DNA of 64,000 nucleotides from Avena insularis (GCA_023614405.1 CM042685.1:189754257-189818256), one strand, 5' to 3'. Counted from the first letter of the stretch, positions 43,467 to 54,895 are shown. The notes: generated from the sequence alone by a model not told the origin. Made by a program: numbers and translations.

Positions 43467-44173
43467 CAATCGAGAGGCCCATCCCACACCCAAAACCAAA
43501 AGATAGAACTGACATTGACCCACCAAAGAGGAGGCGAGAGCATCACCCGATCAATAAGGATCTCGGGTAAATGGCAAGTGGAGAATACATACTAAAACAC
43601 ATAGAGCCCTCGACGGCACGACACTTAATTCCTCAAAAGGTTTTAGGACTACTCTGAAAGTGGCAAGTGGAGAAGCTCAAGAAACTGATCTCGGGTAGCT
43701 TCTGCAAGTTACATGTGAGTTTTAAACTGATCTCGGGTAGCTTCGATGACGTAATGTTAGATGATAATGGGCCACTGACAATGGGACATTTTTAGACCTA
43801 CTGAAATCTCCAAAATTTCAAAATCATGTTGAAATAGGCTCGTCCAATTTTGTCAAATTTAAAGAATTTGAATTTCATTTGAATTTTGTCCTAATATAGT
43901 TTAAATCTTTTGAGATAAATATATTTTGGTATTTGAACCCTGGCACACACCACAAATACAAATCACCATGGTGTCACTGCCCACTATGCTAAACCCTTGC
44001 CCAGATCCTGCTAGCATGCGCCATGGTAAAGCAACTTATAGCCGGAGAGCCACCCCACACCCAAAACCCAAAAACACAGATCTGGCATTGATCCCACCAA
44101 AGAGGAGACGAGACCATCGCCGATCTAGAAGGATCGCTGAGACAATGCAAATGTGTTGTGCTAGAATCAGTTA
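43467..44173. other. Spacer with a direct duplication
   Basis: No gene is supported. A roughly 95-bp sequence occurs twice in the same orientation (about 43474-43568 and 44043-44138): 'cccacacccaaaacc', 'ccaccaaagaggag' and 'cgatc.a.aaggat' are shared. A 20-base copy 'aactgatctcgggtagcttc' is also doubled (43683 and 43725). Between them is AT-rich sequence. Confidence 0.55.
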
Positions 44174-46123
44174 GGGCGTGTTTGGTTGCTCGTTTCCCCG
44201 TTTCTCGCATGAGGCGGGAAGAAATAAGGGCGTTTGGTTCCGCGCGGCGGATGGAATCTTTGCATCGCACGATTCTTAAAGCTCCCCTTAGCCGGCCCTG
44301 GAGGAACACCAAAATTAGGTGTTTCCACGAAGCCAATTTCTTCTCGTGCTCGTGGGGGAAGAAGCTGCACACGCTCGTGCAAGGTCGGGATGGTGGGAGC
44401 TTGCGAAATCCAATGGGAGAAATTGAGGTTACCACCCGCCGATACGCCGCGCCTATTTACACCGCCCCTCCGCCGGCTCCAAAATCCCCGCCTCCAGTTC
44501 CCCCAATTTCGAGCTCTTCCTCCAAATCCTCTTCCTCACCGACGAGCAGGTAAGCGGCGCCTCCTACTCCGACGGGTGTAGGTCATCTCTGGCAAGTATT
44601 CCTCCTCGGCTATGTCGAACATGTCATCCTCGTCGGGCGATATTGATATCGTGGTAAGAAACGTCTAACCCTCGCTCTCGCAGCTTAGATTTGTTGACAT
44701 GTTCTACCTCACAGTTCTAAGTTGTGAGCCGGTGTTCTAGATCTGGACCTGAGCATTATTCTATGAGGATTGCCATGTGTTGTAGGTAGAATTAGTGGTA
44801 TAAGTAGAGTTTTTTCCGTAGAACTAAACACATTATTATTCGTGCTGCCGTAGGAGAAGGTTGCTTCCCCTGATCTGTCTGCAACCTTTGTGTTGCCTCT
44901 GTGTTATGTGTCAATGATGCGGTGGCCACGAAGAAGCATGCCATGTCATGGCCAGCATCTCTGTCCATCTTCGTCCTGAATTGGGTGGTCCAGTTGATCG
45001 AGAAAGGGGGTTCAGTAGTGCGGGGATTCAGAAAGGCGGACATGCGCTTGATTGCATAGGGTGTCTTCAAGTTCTGTGGCCGAACAGTCACTATAAACCA
45101 GGTGTACAACCACATGAGGCACTGGAGAGTGCCCTGGATTAGGGTGATGAAGTTTAGGAGGCTTGAGAACGTGCATTGGTTTGAGGAGACATCTGCCATC
45201 ATGATAGACGATGAAGCTTACTATGAGCACATCAAGGTATGATATATTTGCATTTGTATCAGTTTTTGTAATGCTCACATATGAACTACATGTCATGATC
45301 TAACTATGATTATCATGCAGACTCAACCATTGGACACAGAGATGATCAATAAGGCCATTGAGAAGTATGCTCAGATGAAGATCATCTACGGTGCTCGCAT
45401 TCCAGCTGTGCCCGTCTTTGTGATCGCGATACACCGTGCCTTACCCACCTGATGGAGCACAGCGGAGATGCGAGCAGGTATCTTGCCATGAACCCTGAAC
45501 GCAGGTTGAACTGGTTCACGGCCTTTCTGAACAAGCACTATCTATGAGTAGTTGTTCGAGGATGTGCTGGTAGCGGTGTTGTGATGATGGTTGTGTATTT
45601 TGGGAGTAGCTAGGCTGATAAAGTATGGTTGCGGTGACCTCCGAACTTTGGTCTGTATATTTTGGGAGGTGGTATTCAGTTATAACCCCTCAGTATGTGA
45701 TGAACTAGTGTTGTATCAAAGCGGTTTGAGGATTTAAAAAAAACTAGTGTTGTATCACGGGAAATTGCTCATTAACTCGTGCTGCAGCACACACGCCATG
45801 ACTTGCCGAACTTGTGTTAATATAATCTAGTAGTTCTCTGAATTGTACTTTTCTAAACTTTGTCCTCTTACTTGATGATGTTGGGTAAGCTCACCTTACT
45901 AGCCAGGAGGTAAGGCTAGCAGAGACAATGCAGCTCTCCAAACAAGCACCATTTTGCCGAAATCTATGAATACATGAAACCAAACGACTAGGACTTGACT
46001 TTTCAACCCCGAGAAAAATGAGAATACAAGAAACCAAACGAGTAACCCTTTTGCCACGAGAGGTTGCATTGCCGCGCGCAGCTTCGGTGAAACCCGAAGA
46101 GACACGAACAACCAAACACGTCC
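44174..46123 (+). mobile_element. TIR DNA transposon with Myb/SANT-like gene
   Basis: A 1950-bp segment with imperfect terminal inverted repeats: GGGCGTGTTTGGTTGCTCG at the left, and at the right the complement of GGACGTGTTTGGTTGTTCG (20 of the first 23 bases agree). Flanks are TTA (44171-44173) and TTG (46124-46126), a possible decayed TTA duplication of the PIF/Harbinger type. Extra GTTTGGTT copies lie just inside both ends. It has no transposase, but carries a Myb/SANT-like pseudogene. It is probably a non-autonomous Harbinger-like element; hAT is the alternative. Confidence 0.65.
44616..45546 (+). pseudogene. Myb/SANT-like DNA-binding protein relic
   Basis: Likely exons are 44616-44655 (MSSSSGDIDIV; donor gtaaga), about 44854-45236 and 45321-45546. 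Exon 2, in shifting frames, gives LNWVVQLIEKG, VTINQVYNHMRHWRVPWIRV and SAIMIDDEAYYEHIK. The last intron is clear (donor at 45237, acceptor tgcag at 45320, 84 bp). Exon 3 gives DTEMINKAIEKYAQMKIIYG and, after a frameshift, LNWFTAFLNKHYL. The pattern is that of the grass Myb/SANT-like domain proteins (Myb_DNA-bind_3 type) carried by DNA transposons, thought to bind transposon ends or to help the transposase. Frameshifts and stops make it dead. Confidence 0.65.
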
Positions 46124-47279
46124 TTGACAAAACTATGTTTTATTTTCTCCTACGCAACTTGTCTTTGTTGTCTGGCGCTATGTTGGTTCTCGTTCTTGGT
46201 AGCATGCATGTTCGTGTCGCATCTAACGAGTCCATGCATTGTTCGGAGTCGGTGCATACGACGGCTAAAGCTAGTGCACAATGTGTATCAATTTTATTGA
46301 AGATCCGTGCTCAGGAGGATAATACACTATTGGTTTTCTCAACTTGATATATAGTACGGAGTACCGTCTTACAATGATTGGAGAGATCGAGGTTCTTTCA
46401 TCATATTTTCCACTCCTTTCCATTTCTAGTATGCGGTTTGTTTCTGCGCTTGATACTGTACCATCTTACCACGACTGAATTTGCTCTCGAAATCATGTTT
46501 CCTCATTTCTTTGCAAGATCAAGGACAATATCTGTTGCTTAAGAAGTTTCTCCAATCTTTTTCTCCGACCATAAGTTATGTGTTCTTCTTCCCTAAACCC
46601 AAATCCAAGCTGAAGCAGTTGCATCTGAAGGCATATGCTACAGCTACGCAGGAAGATACTCTCCTTGCTAGCTATGGACGTGCCTAAACGATAAACAACC
46701 ACAGATGGACAAATTAAGCTCTCATCAGTGTCAAATCCAATCAATCACGCACGTTCGTAGCCAACGTGCATCTACGATTTTCTGGAACCTTCTGGGCCGG
46801 TTAGCTCTGTGGCATCAACCAGAAGATACCGGTACAGCTCTGTCATTTGCTTACGCTGATGGTTAGCTGTCAGCTAATCACGCAGCTAGCTGGCGCGATC
46901 ACATAAGGATCTCTCGCTGAGTAGGAGTATAGTATATTGTGGTAATTTTAAGCCGAAATTGATTGTCTCACACGTAGGCACGCATATATACAAACAGCTG
47001 TGCTCAGCATCCAGTAGCAAATTCTACTCCTCCTGCCAGATGGATGGACGCCCTAGAGCCTGCCAATTCAGGGAAGCCAAGCAAGATGATGGATGATGAG
47101 CAACAAACGCGCGTCATAAAGATTGTGGTAGAGCATTCTGCTTCTTAGGGAAGAAATTACTTTCGTTTTCCTTTGGGGGAAAAATAATTCTGCTAGTTGG
47201 CTGGTGTCGACAGTTTTTCAGACGTTTGAACCTTGACATCATCATTTGCCAAAACATAAACAAAATGACCCCCAAATTA
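46124..47279. other. Intergenic stretch
   Basis: Nothing coding, and no repeat with recognisable ends, was seen in this 1.2-kb stretch between the DNA transposon and a Stowaway MITE. It is 3' of the cyclin gene. Confidence 0.5.
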
Positions 47280-47403
47280 CTCCCTCTATTCAGAAATAAC
47301 TGATTTGGATTTGTGCAGATTCGCATGTATCTACATAGTAAAATGCATCTATATACACGCGAATCTAGACAAATCCAAGTCACTTATTCCTGGATGAAGA
47401 GAG
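47280..47403. mobile_element. Stowaway-type MITE, diverged
   Basis: 124 bp from CTCCCTCTATTCAGAAATAA to a decayed complement (ttattcctggatgaagagag), flanked by TA on both sides (47278-47279, 47404-47405). Inner inverted stretches (gatttggatttgt / acaaatccaagtc) pair as in Stowaway elements. It has the same length as the one at 29320 but is more diverged. Confidence 0.85.
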
Positions 47404-48091
47404 TACTAGTACTAGCAAATTTTCTTCCAAATTGCTACTGAAACTTTGGTAGAAAAATGGTCCATTAATGCCTCCAAAGTTTTCACGAGCTACTCAACGG
47501 TCGGTCAACAAACGGTCCATTAATGGAGGTCAAAAAAATTCAAAGCAAACAATGCATGCCAAATTTTGATACTCAGAGCAATCACTGTGGAGCTCAATGT
47601 ACGAGGCAAAGTATTACTCAGGATTAGCACTGTTAAAATGAGGTGCTCTTATTAAGATATCAGACAAACAATGCCAACACATTCTCATACATGGGAGGAG
47701 TCACCACATTCTCATACATGACAAACAGCCAAGTGACTCCAGTATTATGCCACTACAAACAAGATGTTTATGCTTTGCTGCATTGCTCTCCAATGTACAT
47801 GCAGCACCTGAAAAACCTGGGGTCTACACTCTCTAGGTACAGAAAGAAAGAAAACAGCAGAGAGCAGAGGAAGAAAAAAAAGCCAAGAAAAGCACACCAC
47901 TACCACAAAGACATCAGCATCAATCTAGAATCTACACTTCGCCAATCACCCGGAACAAACACGAGGAGAATCGGCATGTCTTGGGGTCGAGCTATACTGT
48001 CTGCAAGGATCAGGGGCGCAACTCCGAGTTTGAGGCGCCACAGGATGAAGAATTCAGTAAGCAACTGCAACTAATCCCGAGGTTTTATTGT
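47404..48091 (-). other. Region 3' of the cyclin gene, including its 3' UTR
   Basis: No gene. Part of this must be the 3' UTR of the minus-strand cyclin. An AATAAA on the minus strand sits at 48084-48089, only a few bases past the stop, which is very close for a poly(A) signal. The true poly(A) site cannot be placed by eye. A plus-strand open stretch (47643-48074) has no family motif and is taken as chance. Confidence 0.45.
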
Positions 48092-51000
48092 CTAGCACGT
48101 TGCGTCTCGGAAGAATTCTGCTGGCAATGAAGGTGGACATTGCTTCTTCGAGACAAACTTGTACTGAAGCAAGAATGGTAGTAGGACAGCAATTAGCAAC
48201 ACTGTAGTTAACTGAAGATATTGGGTAGCGAGGCAGAGACTATAAGGTTACCTTATGTTGACTGTATTTTTCTCTGATTGCAGGGAGGTTACTCCCAGGA
48301 CCGACGCTGAAAAGGCGGTGCAGCGCCTTCACACAATCACACAACTCCGACGGCTTGTACTGTGTGTAGTGGGCAAGGGTGGAATTCTGTTTCCAGTTTC
48401 AGTTGGAAGGATATGTTAGCTCAAACAAGAATTTGACCTGGCAAACATTATAATAATTTATGGAAACGTCACCTACCCATGGATGCTTTGTTGGCTGCAG
48501 TATGAACTTCGACAAGAAAATAGCAGAGGCCGCCACAAGTGAAGGAGGGTATGCAAGTAGACTGTACTCTAGCAGTGATAGCTCAGCTACATAATTGGCT
48601 AGGAACTCGAGAAGCAAAGCTGGATCCTGTAGAAAGAAAAGTAATTAATAGAATGCTACAAAATATATTACCTATGTAATTGAAGTAAGCAAGCAGAAGC
48701 TGAACAAGAGAGTTATACCTCATCGCAGACTTGCGCAGCCCGAACAAATCTCCTGTCATAGGAAAGAAATAGAGTTAGTGGAATTCGGTTGGTATGATGT
48801 CATGAAATTTATTTATGCATGGAAAAGAGCAAAACCTTAGAAAGCACTTTGCTGTCGGTGCGGTCATTTCAAACTTCAGGTAATTAAGGACGGAAGCTTC
48901 CATGTCCAAAACCTCATCCTTGAAGTATGTATTGTCAGTGATGTAGCAGAATTCTTCTACTTGGGGTGCACATATCTCCTCATACTTACTGAAAATTGAG
49001 TGAGAAAAATTAGTATGCTTAACCAATGAAATGCAAATAAAGAGTAAATGAAAATAAATAAAATGAACTTGCTGGATTTTGATATCTTACGCAGCTATAA
49101 GCATGCAAGCAACACCAAGTAATTGTAGCCTTTGGCGATTGATCTCATTGCCAGAAAGAAAACGGTCAATATAGTTCACTGTCAGATATAAGGTATCAGG
49201 AACAAGACGATATTCTTCAGCAACCTGCAAGAAGGAATGCATTAATACAATGTAAAGAATCACCGCCAGGCTTATGATCAATTTGTTTCATGAAGCAGAA
49301 AAGCTTACTTCCACAAGCCAGTCAATCAGGATAGCCCTCATGCTTGGGTTTACATCTTTTTGAATTGTTTCTAGAAAATCAGTTGATGGTCTTTTCCTTG
49401 TCTGGTGAGAGAAAAACGTTTTAACAACATATGTATATACAGGCAAAGCAAGAAACAAGCAGTCAAAGCAGAGCGCCTAGGACTCTTTAACATGTCTAGA
49501 TGGATCAAGTAAGAACAGACATAGGCATCCATTTTGATTGAACTTGGTTTTGCAACTAACATTTTAACAGAGCTACAATACCCTGGATCAACTCTTCCAT
49601 CATACAACTCCTAACATTACCTTCACTGTGTAGGACATGCTCGCGCATGTTTATGAAATTTACAGAACAACAAAGCATAATGCTTAAAATGGATTGACAA
49701 TTATATAATTAATTAGGAGACTTGTTGAAGCGTTTCAGTGACCTTGATCTTTGTCATTTCAGTTCAATACCCATGTCAACATTGTCATATGGAAGCAATG
49801 CATAATAACAACCCGATTTGATCTAAACATTGCAGCCATCATAGTTAAATAACGATGTAGAAGAAGATTGCCTCACCTCAGCCTCTCGCAAGTGCATATA
49901 GATATCAGAAGCAAGAGTAGCACACAACTGTGGATCCTCAAAGTTTTGATCAACGTCACAAACGTTGTCAATTTCCATTGGGGCAGTAGCATCCTTCTTC
50001 CACTTAGCTCCTACCAAAGAAACAGGACATTACATAAATCAGAAAATGTCCAATAAAATACACTATAAGCGCACACATCCTACACATATAATTATGAATG
50101 TGAGCAAGCAAAACAAACCTTCCACAGCTCTATCATCTGAAATGCGCAGGTTTTCATTTGCCCGTCGCTGTAAAGAATCGAGCAATGAGGAGTCGCCGTT
50201 ATCAATGTACTCGAACTCAGGGCTTTTCATCGAGTCGCATGTCGACATTGTCTCGTCGGTTGAAATGGACTCTCCTGAATTTCCAGGAGATGCGAAGCTG
50301 CTGAAGGGTACAATGGCAGGCGCAGCAATCGGCAGGACGTTAGGCAGCTTACGAGGAGGAGCACTCTCCTTCTGCGCGGTGCTCTCATAGCGAGATGTGG
50401 CAGGAGCTGGCCTGGTGGAAGCAGGTTTCACAGCCGAGCCACGATTCGCACTCACACTTCGAACACTTGCCAAAGTTCCCTTCTTCAGAGGTGCAGCTGA
50501 TGCAGCAGCTGAATTCAGCCTCTGCATAACAATGAGATTGAAGTGAGTAATTGATTTTGAATATATTATTTTCAGGCATGCATCAACAAGGCATAACTGA
50601 AATAATCTTTTTACAAATTTCAAGTTAGCATACTTTTAACAATAGAAGATTCCAAAGCAAACAAAGCTGAAAAAGGGACACTTCGCCATCACCGAGAAAC
50701 TTTATGCTAAACTGTTCCAGTACAGTCTATCCTTTGAACATCAATGCTCCCCAAGATTTCAATCAAGAAAATGGACCAAGCCCAATCCGCAATGAGATGA
50801 GCAGTTTTGGCAAGGTGCACAACTGAATGAGAATAGCAGCCAGAAACACACACGCAAAATGACATGAGAATTTGGGAAAAGTGGAAGATGAGAAATCAGG
50901 CATCCGGCTACAAATTAAGAATCCAAGAAATGTCGTATCTAATAAATGGAAAACCTCAGGAGCAAAAAGAACCCAAGAAACGTTGCAGCAAGAGCACACA

Positions 51001-51415
51001 AACACTACCGATTTGGCGGAGGAGCAACAGGTCGCCGCGTATGTCCTATAAAAAAAGAAACTAAACGTTTGACTTGTCGCTCCGAAGGATGGGCATCGAG
51101 AATTTACCCAGTTCAAGAACAGAGACAATGTACTTTGATCGAATCCCAATCCCACAACGTTCCCTCAGGTTTGGAATGGATCCCTACCGCATTGCCGGCC
51201 GTGACGACCGCGATCTTCCCGCAGCCGCTCCTCCCTCCGGCAGCGGCGACGTTGGTGAGATTGCCGAGCGCGACGCGCTTCTTGGCCTGCTGCTGCGCGG
51301 CCGCCTGGCCCGCCGCCTTGGATCCCCCGGCGTTCTCCGCCACGGCCGGGCGCTTGGCCGTGGCCGTCATCGCCGAGGAGGAAAAGCGGCGGGTGGAGGC
51401 GGCGTTGGTCGACAT
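48092..51415 (-). CDS. CYCA1: A-type cyclin (cyclin A1-like), ten exons, intact
   Basis: Exons on the minus strand: 51415-51188, 50521-50119, 50010-49877, 49401-49309, 49224-49091, 48988-48836, 48752-48719, 48626-48477, 48386-48252, 48163-48092. All nine introns are GT..AG. The spliced length is 1536 bases, 511 residues plus TAG, in frame, close to rice CYCA1;1. The N-terminus has a destruction box RVALGNLTN (residues 47-55) for APC/C-mediated breakdown. Cyclin_N (about 255-385) has [11 protein letters not shown] (276-286), EVAEEYRL (the A-type LVEV..EY pattern) and [13 protein letters not shown]. Cyclin_C (about 386-505) has [16 protein letters not shown] and ends AEFFRDATC. It should bind and activate a cyclin-dependent kinase in the nucleus during S to M phase. 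No lesion was seen. The A1 subgroup call rests on the N-terminus and the C-terminal sequence. Confidence 0.95.
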
Positions 51416-51599
51416 CGAGGGTAAGGCTGCGAGTGACGGCGGAAGAAGGTCGCGGCCACCACAACCGCCTACCACGCGGAGACCTCCTTTGGTAGGATTC
51501 GAGTGTTGGCAGCGGAGAGTGAGGGAGGGAGGCGAGGGTTTGGGTCCCGACAGAGGCCTGGGGTTCGGGAGGACGATGGGGGGAGAAGAAGGACGACGG

Positions 51600-51650
51600 C
51601 AAGGGGAGGGCCGAGGGGAGGGCCGAGGGGGCCGAGGGCCGAGGATGTGT
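51600..51650 (-). repeat. GC-rich short repeat upstream of the cyclin start
   Basis: Repeats of 'gggccgagg' (plus strand; five to six imperfect copies with runs of G) lie 185-235 bases upstream of the ATG, in the 5' UTR or core promoter. The transcript strand is C-rich (CCTCGGCCC). No TATA box was identified with confidence. Confidence 0.6.
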
Positions 51651-51653
51651 TTA

Positions 51654-51664
51654 TGGCCGTTACC
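51654..51664 (-). promoter_or_regulatory. MSA-like element (MYB3R site) of the cyclin promoter
   Basis: The minus strand reads GGTAACGGCCA about 240 bases before the ATG. It matches nine of the eleven positions of the mitosis-specific activator consensus (YCYAACGGYYA), including the AACGG core. MSA sites drive G2/M expression of plant cyclins through three-repeat MYB factors. A second core, CAACGGCT, is at 51929-51936 on the plus strand. Binding is inferred. Confidence 0.5.
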
Positions 51665-51719
51665 AGCAGTAGCCCCACGGGGCTCCCTTTCAAAATTCGA
51701 AATTTGAATCCCTCATGTG

Positions 51720-52029
51720 GCCGGTGGGAGCGGGGCTGGGGGCTCCCTTTTGTTTGTCACCGTGCAATTTAGGGAAGCGACCGATGCGCTCCTACGTGGC
51801 AGAAACGGGAAGGCTGGTCTGGTCTCGTCCAGCGTGTCGCGTGCGACCCACCCCGTCCAGGTCCAGACCAGAGGGAGGGAACTAGGCAGGTTTGAATCCC
51901 CGGCCGATCCAGCCCGTTCGTCCGGCTCGCAACGGCTCGATCGACCGTGCCTGTGTGTCTCGTTGGGGAGCGTGTGCCGCTTGCGGGGGTTGGGGAGCGG
52001 GTGGGCCCCGCACGTTGGCTTTTAAAAAT
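51720..52029. other. Upstream region of the cyclin gene
   Basis: No gene is supported. It is moderately GC-rich sequence, 5' of the cyclin, and probably includes promoter. Open stretches here and over cyclin exon 1 on the plus strand (such as 50946-51707) are antisense shadows of a GC-rich exon. Confidence 0.4.
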
Positions 52030-52535
52030 AATAAACATTAAAACAAGACTCATGGACCAAATAGTAACACAAGTCGAAGAGGCGTCGTTCTCGCACCTCC
52101 ATCATTAGAGCCGGGTAAAGCTTGTCGTAGTAGAGCTTGTTATAGTAGACAAATATGAAGTTGTCATGCTAAGATCCTAAAGGACCAGCGCACTAGAGCA
52201 GCAATCATCGCCAATGATCACATCCATAAATCGAAAGAGACTGGCCTGAACACACACCAACAAAGATGAAAACGGACAAAATCCTAGGAGATCTGCCGGA
52301 CACACGACTCCACGCGCCCTCCACTGGTGCTAGACGCACCATCGGAGCGAGAATAGGGTGGAGAGACCTTATTCTGACTTCAAAATGTAGATGCCGCCTC
52401 AGCATCTCGAAGAACGAGAAACCTCTCGCCGGCAAGATGCTCGTCGTGGTCCGCCACACCCGCGAGGCCCCGAGACAACCGGAGACAGAGCAGACCGGCG
52501 GCGTCGCCGGCAGGAGTACTGAACCCTAGATGGGT
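52030..52535. repeat. Unclassified dispersed-repeat-like sequence
   Basis: No reading frame is supported. The style ('gatctgccggacacacgactcc', 'gctagacgcaccatcggagcg', 'ggtggagagaccttattctg') resembles a dispersed repeat I associate with Triticeae introns, but the superfamily is not certain and no ends were found. Confidence 0.35.
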
Positions 52536-53867
52536 TTTGTGCCGCCTCATAGTCGCCTGCTCTGCCTAGGTACCAGTTCGGTCTGTGGTTCCTGCATCCT
52601 GAACTATTTAATCCTAGTGCATGTTAAACCCTCGAGTTGATTGACCGAGTTGATCGATGCGACATAGGCAAGTTCTTTAAAAAAATAATCCCTGCATAAT
52701 TATCTATTCCAACTCAGGTGGTCTCAAACTCTCTTAGGTTGTCTCGACGAGCACCACATACGCCATCACCATCGAGCAGCTATCCCGCCTCGGGGTCACG
52801 ATGAAGCCCATCACGGAGAGGACGACGAGGAGGACAAGCACATTGGAGTAGAAGCCGCACACCGTAGACCGAGTCCAAGTCACACCCGCACGTGCGGTAA
52901 CCCCCTACAGCGAGGGATGAGGTGTTGGCGAGGTCCGCCTGCATAGTGCTATGGATCGGCACGTTCGAAAGAGGGAATCAAGGGGAACATATTGGTGTCG
53001 GCGCTGCTATTTATTAGCCACCGGAGCCCTTCCAGTGGCATGGTCAAGCGGCGGTGAACGGTGGCGCACGGCGGAAGCGAGTTAAAGGAAGAAAGGAAGA
53101 GAGAACAGAGAGGTGCAAGAGTAATAGAAGCTCACGAGGACCGCGATGGTAGGGTCAGTCAGTTTGGGGAAGAGTGGGGCGAAGGAAACAACGACAACTG
53201 GAAGTGGAGAGGACGCGGACTGTGGCGCCTATTGGGGAAGCTCCGCGTTGATTCCGTTGGCGAGGAAGCTCATGGCGGCGAGGCGGAGATAGGAAAGTTC
53301 GGGGATGGCCGTAACAACAGTGATTCGAGATGGCCGGAGTTAGTGTTTTAGGCACACGACGATAGAGAGAGTGGGAGGAAGAAGGGGCTAGGGCTTATCC
53401 ACGGCAGCTCTAGGGGTCCACGGTGGGGACCACAGCGAGGATCCTCATGCATGGCGACTGATGCCAACGACCTACTTGGACATTTGGAGTAGGAAGACGC
53501 ATGCTATATTAGGGACGAAAATAAATATGATACCAGGCCCCACTGTCATCGAGAGTAGACTCTAATCCTAGCCAGGATCTTTGCTTTCCCGATGTGTCAA
53601 ACAATTCTACGGTTCAATTTAGACCAGAATTAGATAGTTTAGGGTGCTGCTTCTTCAAAGCGAGCTCGACTGCTTCCAGGGAGTCTTATCCGCGCCCTCG
53701 TCGCGGCTCTGCTGTTTCCCTGCCTTCCTTCTTGGTCGGCCTCAGTGGCGAGGGAGAAGAAGGCAAGGGCGTGGTGGTCGCTGTCGACTGGAGGCGCTTG
53801 GGATGCGCGAGATTGGTGCACTCGGCATCCCATCTGCTGTCGCACCTTGGAGATCCTTGCTCGGTGG
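52536..53867. other. Intergenic stretch left of Gypsy E
   Basis: No gene is supported over 1.3 kb. A minus-strand stretch (about 52741-52920) reads a short hydrophobic segment (GFYSNVLVLLVVLSVMGF) followed by basic residues, possibly a fragment of a membrane-protein gene, but neither start nor end is seen. GA-rich sequence lies at 53085-53120. Confidence 0.35.
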
Positions 53868-54360
53868 TGACGAGGTTTAATCTCGTCAATGCCCATTGTT
53901 ATGGACTTGGGTTTTGGAGAAGATGGGGATGCTGGAGATCGTGGCACGGTTAACAGACAAGCAACCAGGGGACACGAGATTTACGAGTTCAGCCCCGGAG
54001 GAAAAACCCTACTCTGCTTATGCGCTCTTGATTACGCGGAACCGAAGGTTCTGAGGTGCGCAAATTCGATCTGGCGTGGATGCGTGTGCGAGGGTATGAG
54101 TCGATTCCTCTAGGACGTGCCCTCCTGGCCTTTATATAGACTTAGGCAGGTCCCGGGCATAGTCCTAGTCGGTTACAAGTTCTAGGGTTTTACCCCTTTG
54201 AATTTCCTATCTCCGCTAGTCTTGCTCTCCAAGGATCCGAAGGCGTCATGGGCCTTGGCCACCCGAAAATCTTCATGGGCCAGTGTATATCTGCTGTGGG
54301 CCTTCCTTGGGCTGGACCAGGTATGCTGAAGTCACGTGCCGTGAGGTATAACCATGTCGA
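53868..54360 (-). repeat. 3' LTR of Gypsy E
   Basis: 493 bp, matching 7011-7509 with substitutions and several one-base deletions (for example 'gttcagccccgg' against 'gttcaggcccccgg'). Its outer end keeps the GACGAG/CTCGTC hairpin and the in-frame ATG. The inner end is 'catgtcga', so the expected CA is changed to GA, and no clear polypurine tract follows it. Confidence 0.9.
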
Positions 54361-54895
54361 TAGCCGAGTGATCGGAATCAGATCGTGAGGACTCTTCCAT
54401 CCTTCGGGTGCAACTATATATTAATAGTATAAGTGTGTAGGGATTGTTGATGCGTGTGCGACTCACCCGACGGATCGGTCGATTAAGCTCTTAGGACGAA
54501 ATGACACGATCTTCTTCAGTTCGAGTCTCTCAACCGGACTGGAACATATCTTTGGCGTAATTCGACTCAGGCCGCGGAGGACTTACAGGAGTGGAATTCC
54601 AGTGATTTTAATTGGTGTACCCAATGCGTCCGTCGGAATTTTTCATCGTACCTGCTGGTATGGATTCATACTAGCAGAGCGCAGTCAGGTGCGTTGCCAG
54701 GCCACCAGATGATATCTGTAGGTCTTATCTTTGCGTCGCAGACGCAGCATCCGAACATTTATCACCACGGAGGTGCTTCGGGTGGCCTAGGAGATTGTCG
54801 TTCGCTCGGCCGTTTTTGTTGGGGCAAAGTTGCCAAAAAAAATTTGCGTGCTGATCCGGAAGATCGCAGTCGAAGATTTCATAGGGTGCGCGACC
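54361..54895 (-). other. 3' non-coding part of Gypsy E
   Basis: No coding region. It lies between the 3' LTR and the tandem repeats and includes no clean purine-rich tract at the LTR border, which suggests a small deletion or strong drift there. Confidence 0.5.

Noticed and set aside
47643..48074. 143-codon plus-strand frame 3' of the cyclin
   Set aside because: It falls in the probable 3' UTR of the cyclin on the other strand and has no recognisable domain or splice context.
50946..51707. 253-codon plus-strand open frame over cyclin exon 1 and upstream
   Set aside because: It lies antisense to a GC-rich exon and promoter, shows low-complexity Arg/Gly-rich sequence and no family motif.
53061..53351. 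96-codon plus-strand frame in the intergenic stretch
   Set aside because: Its composition is low-complexity charged sequence (GA-rich DNA), with no motif or splice support.
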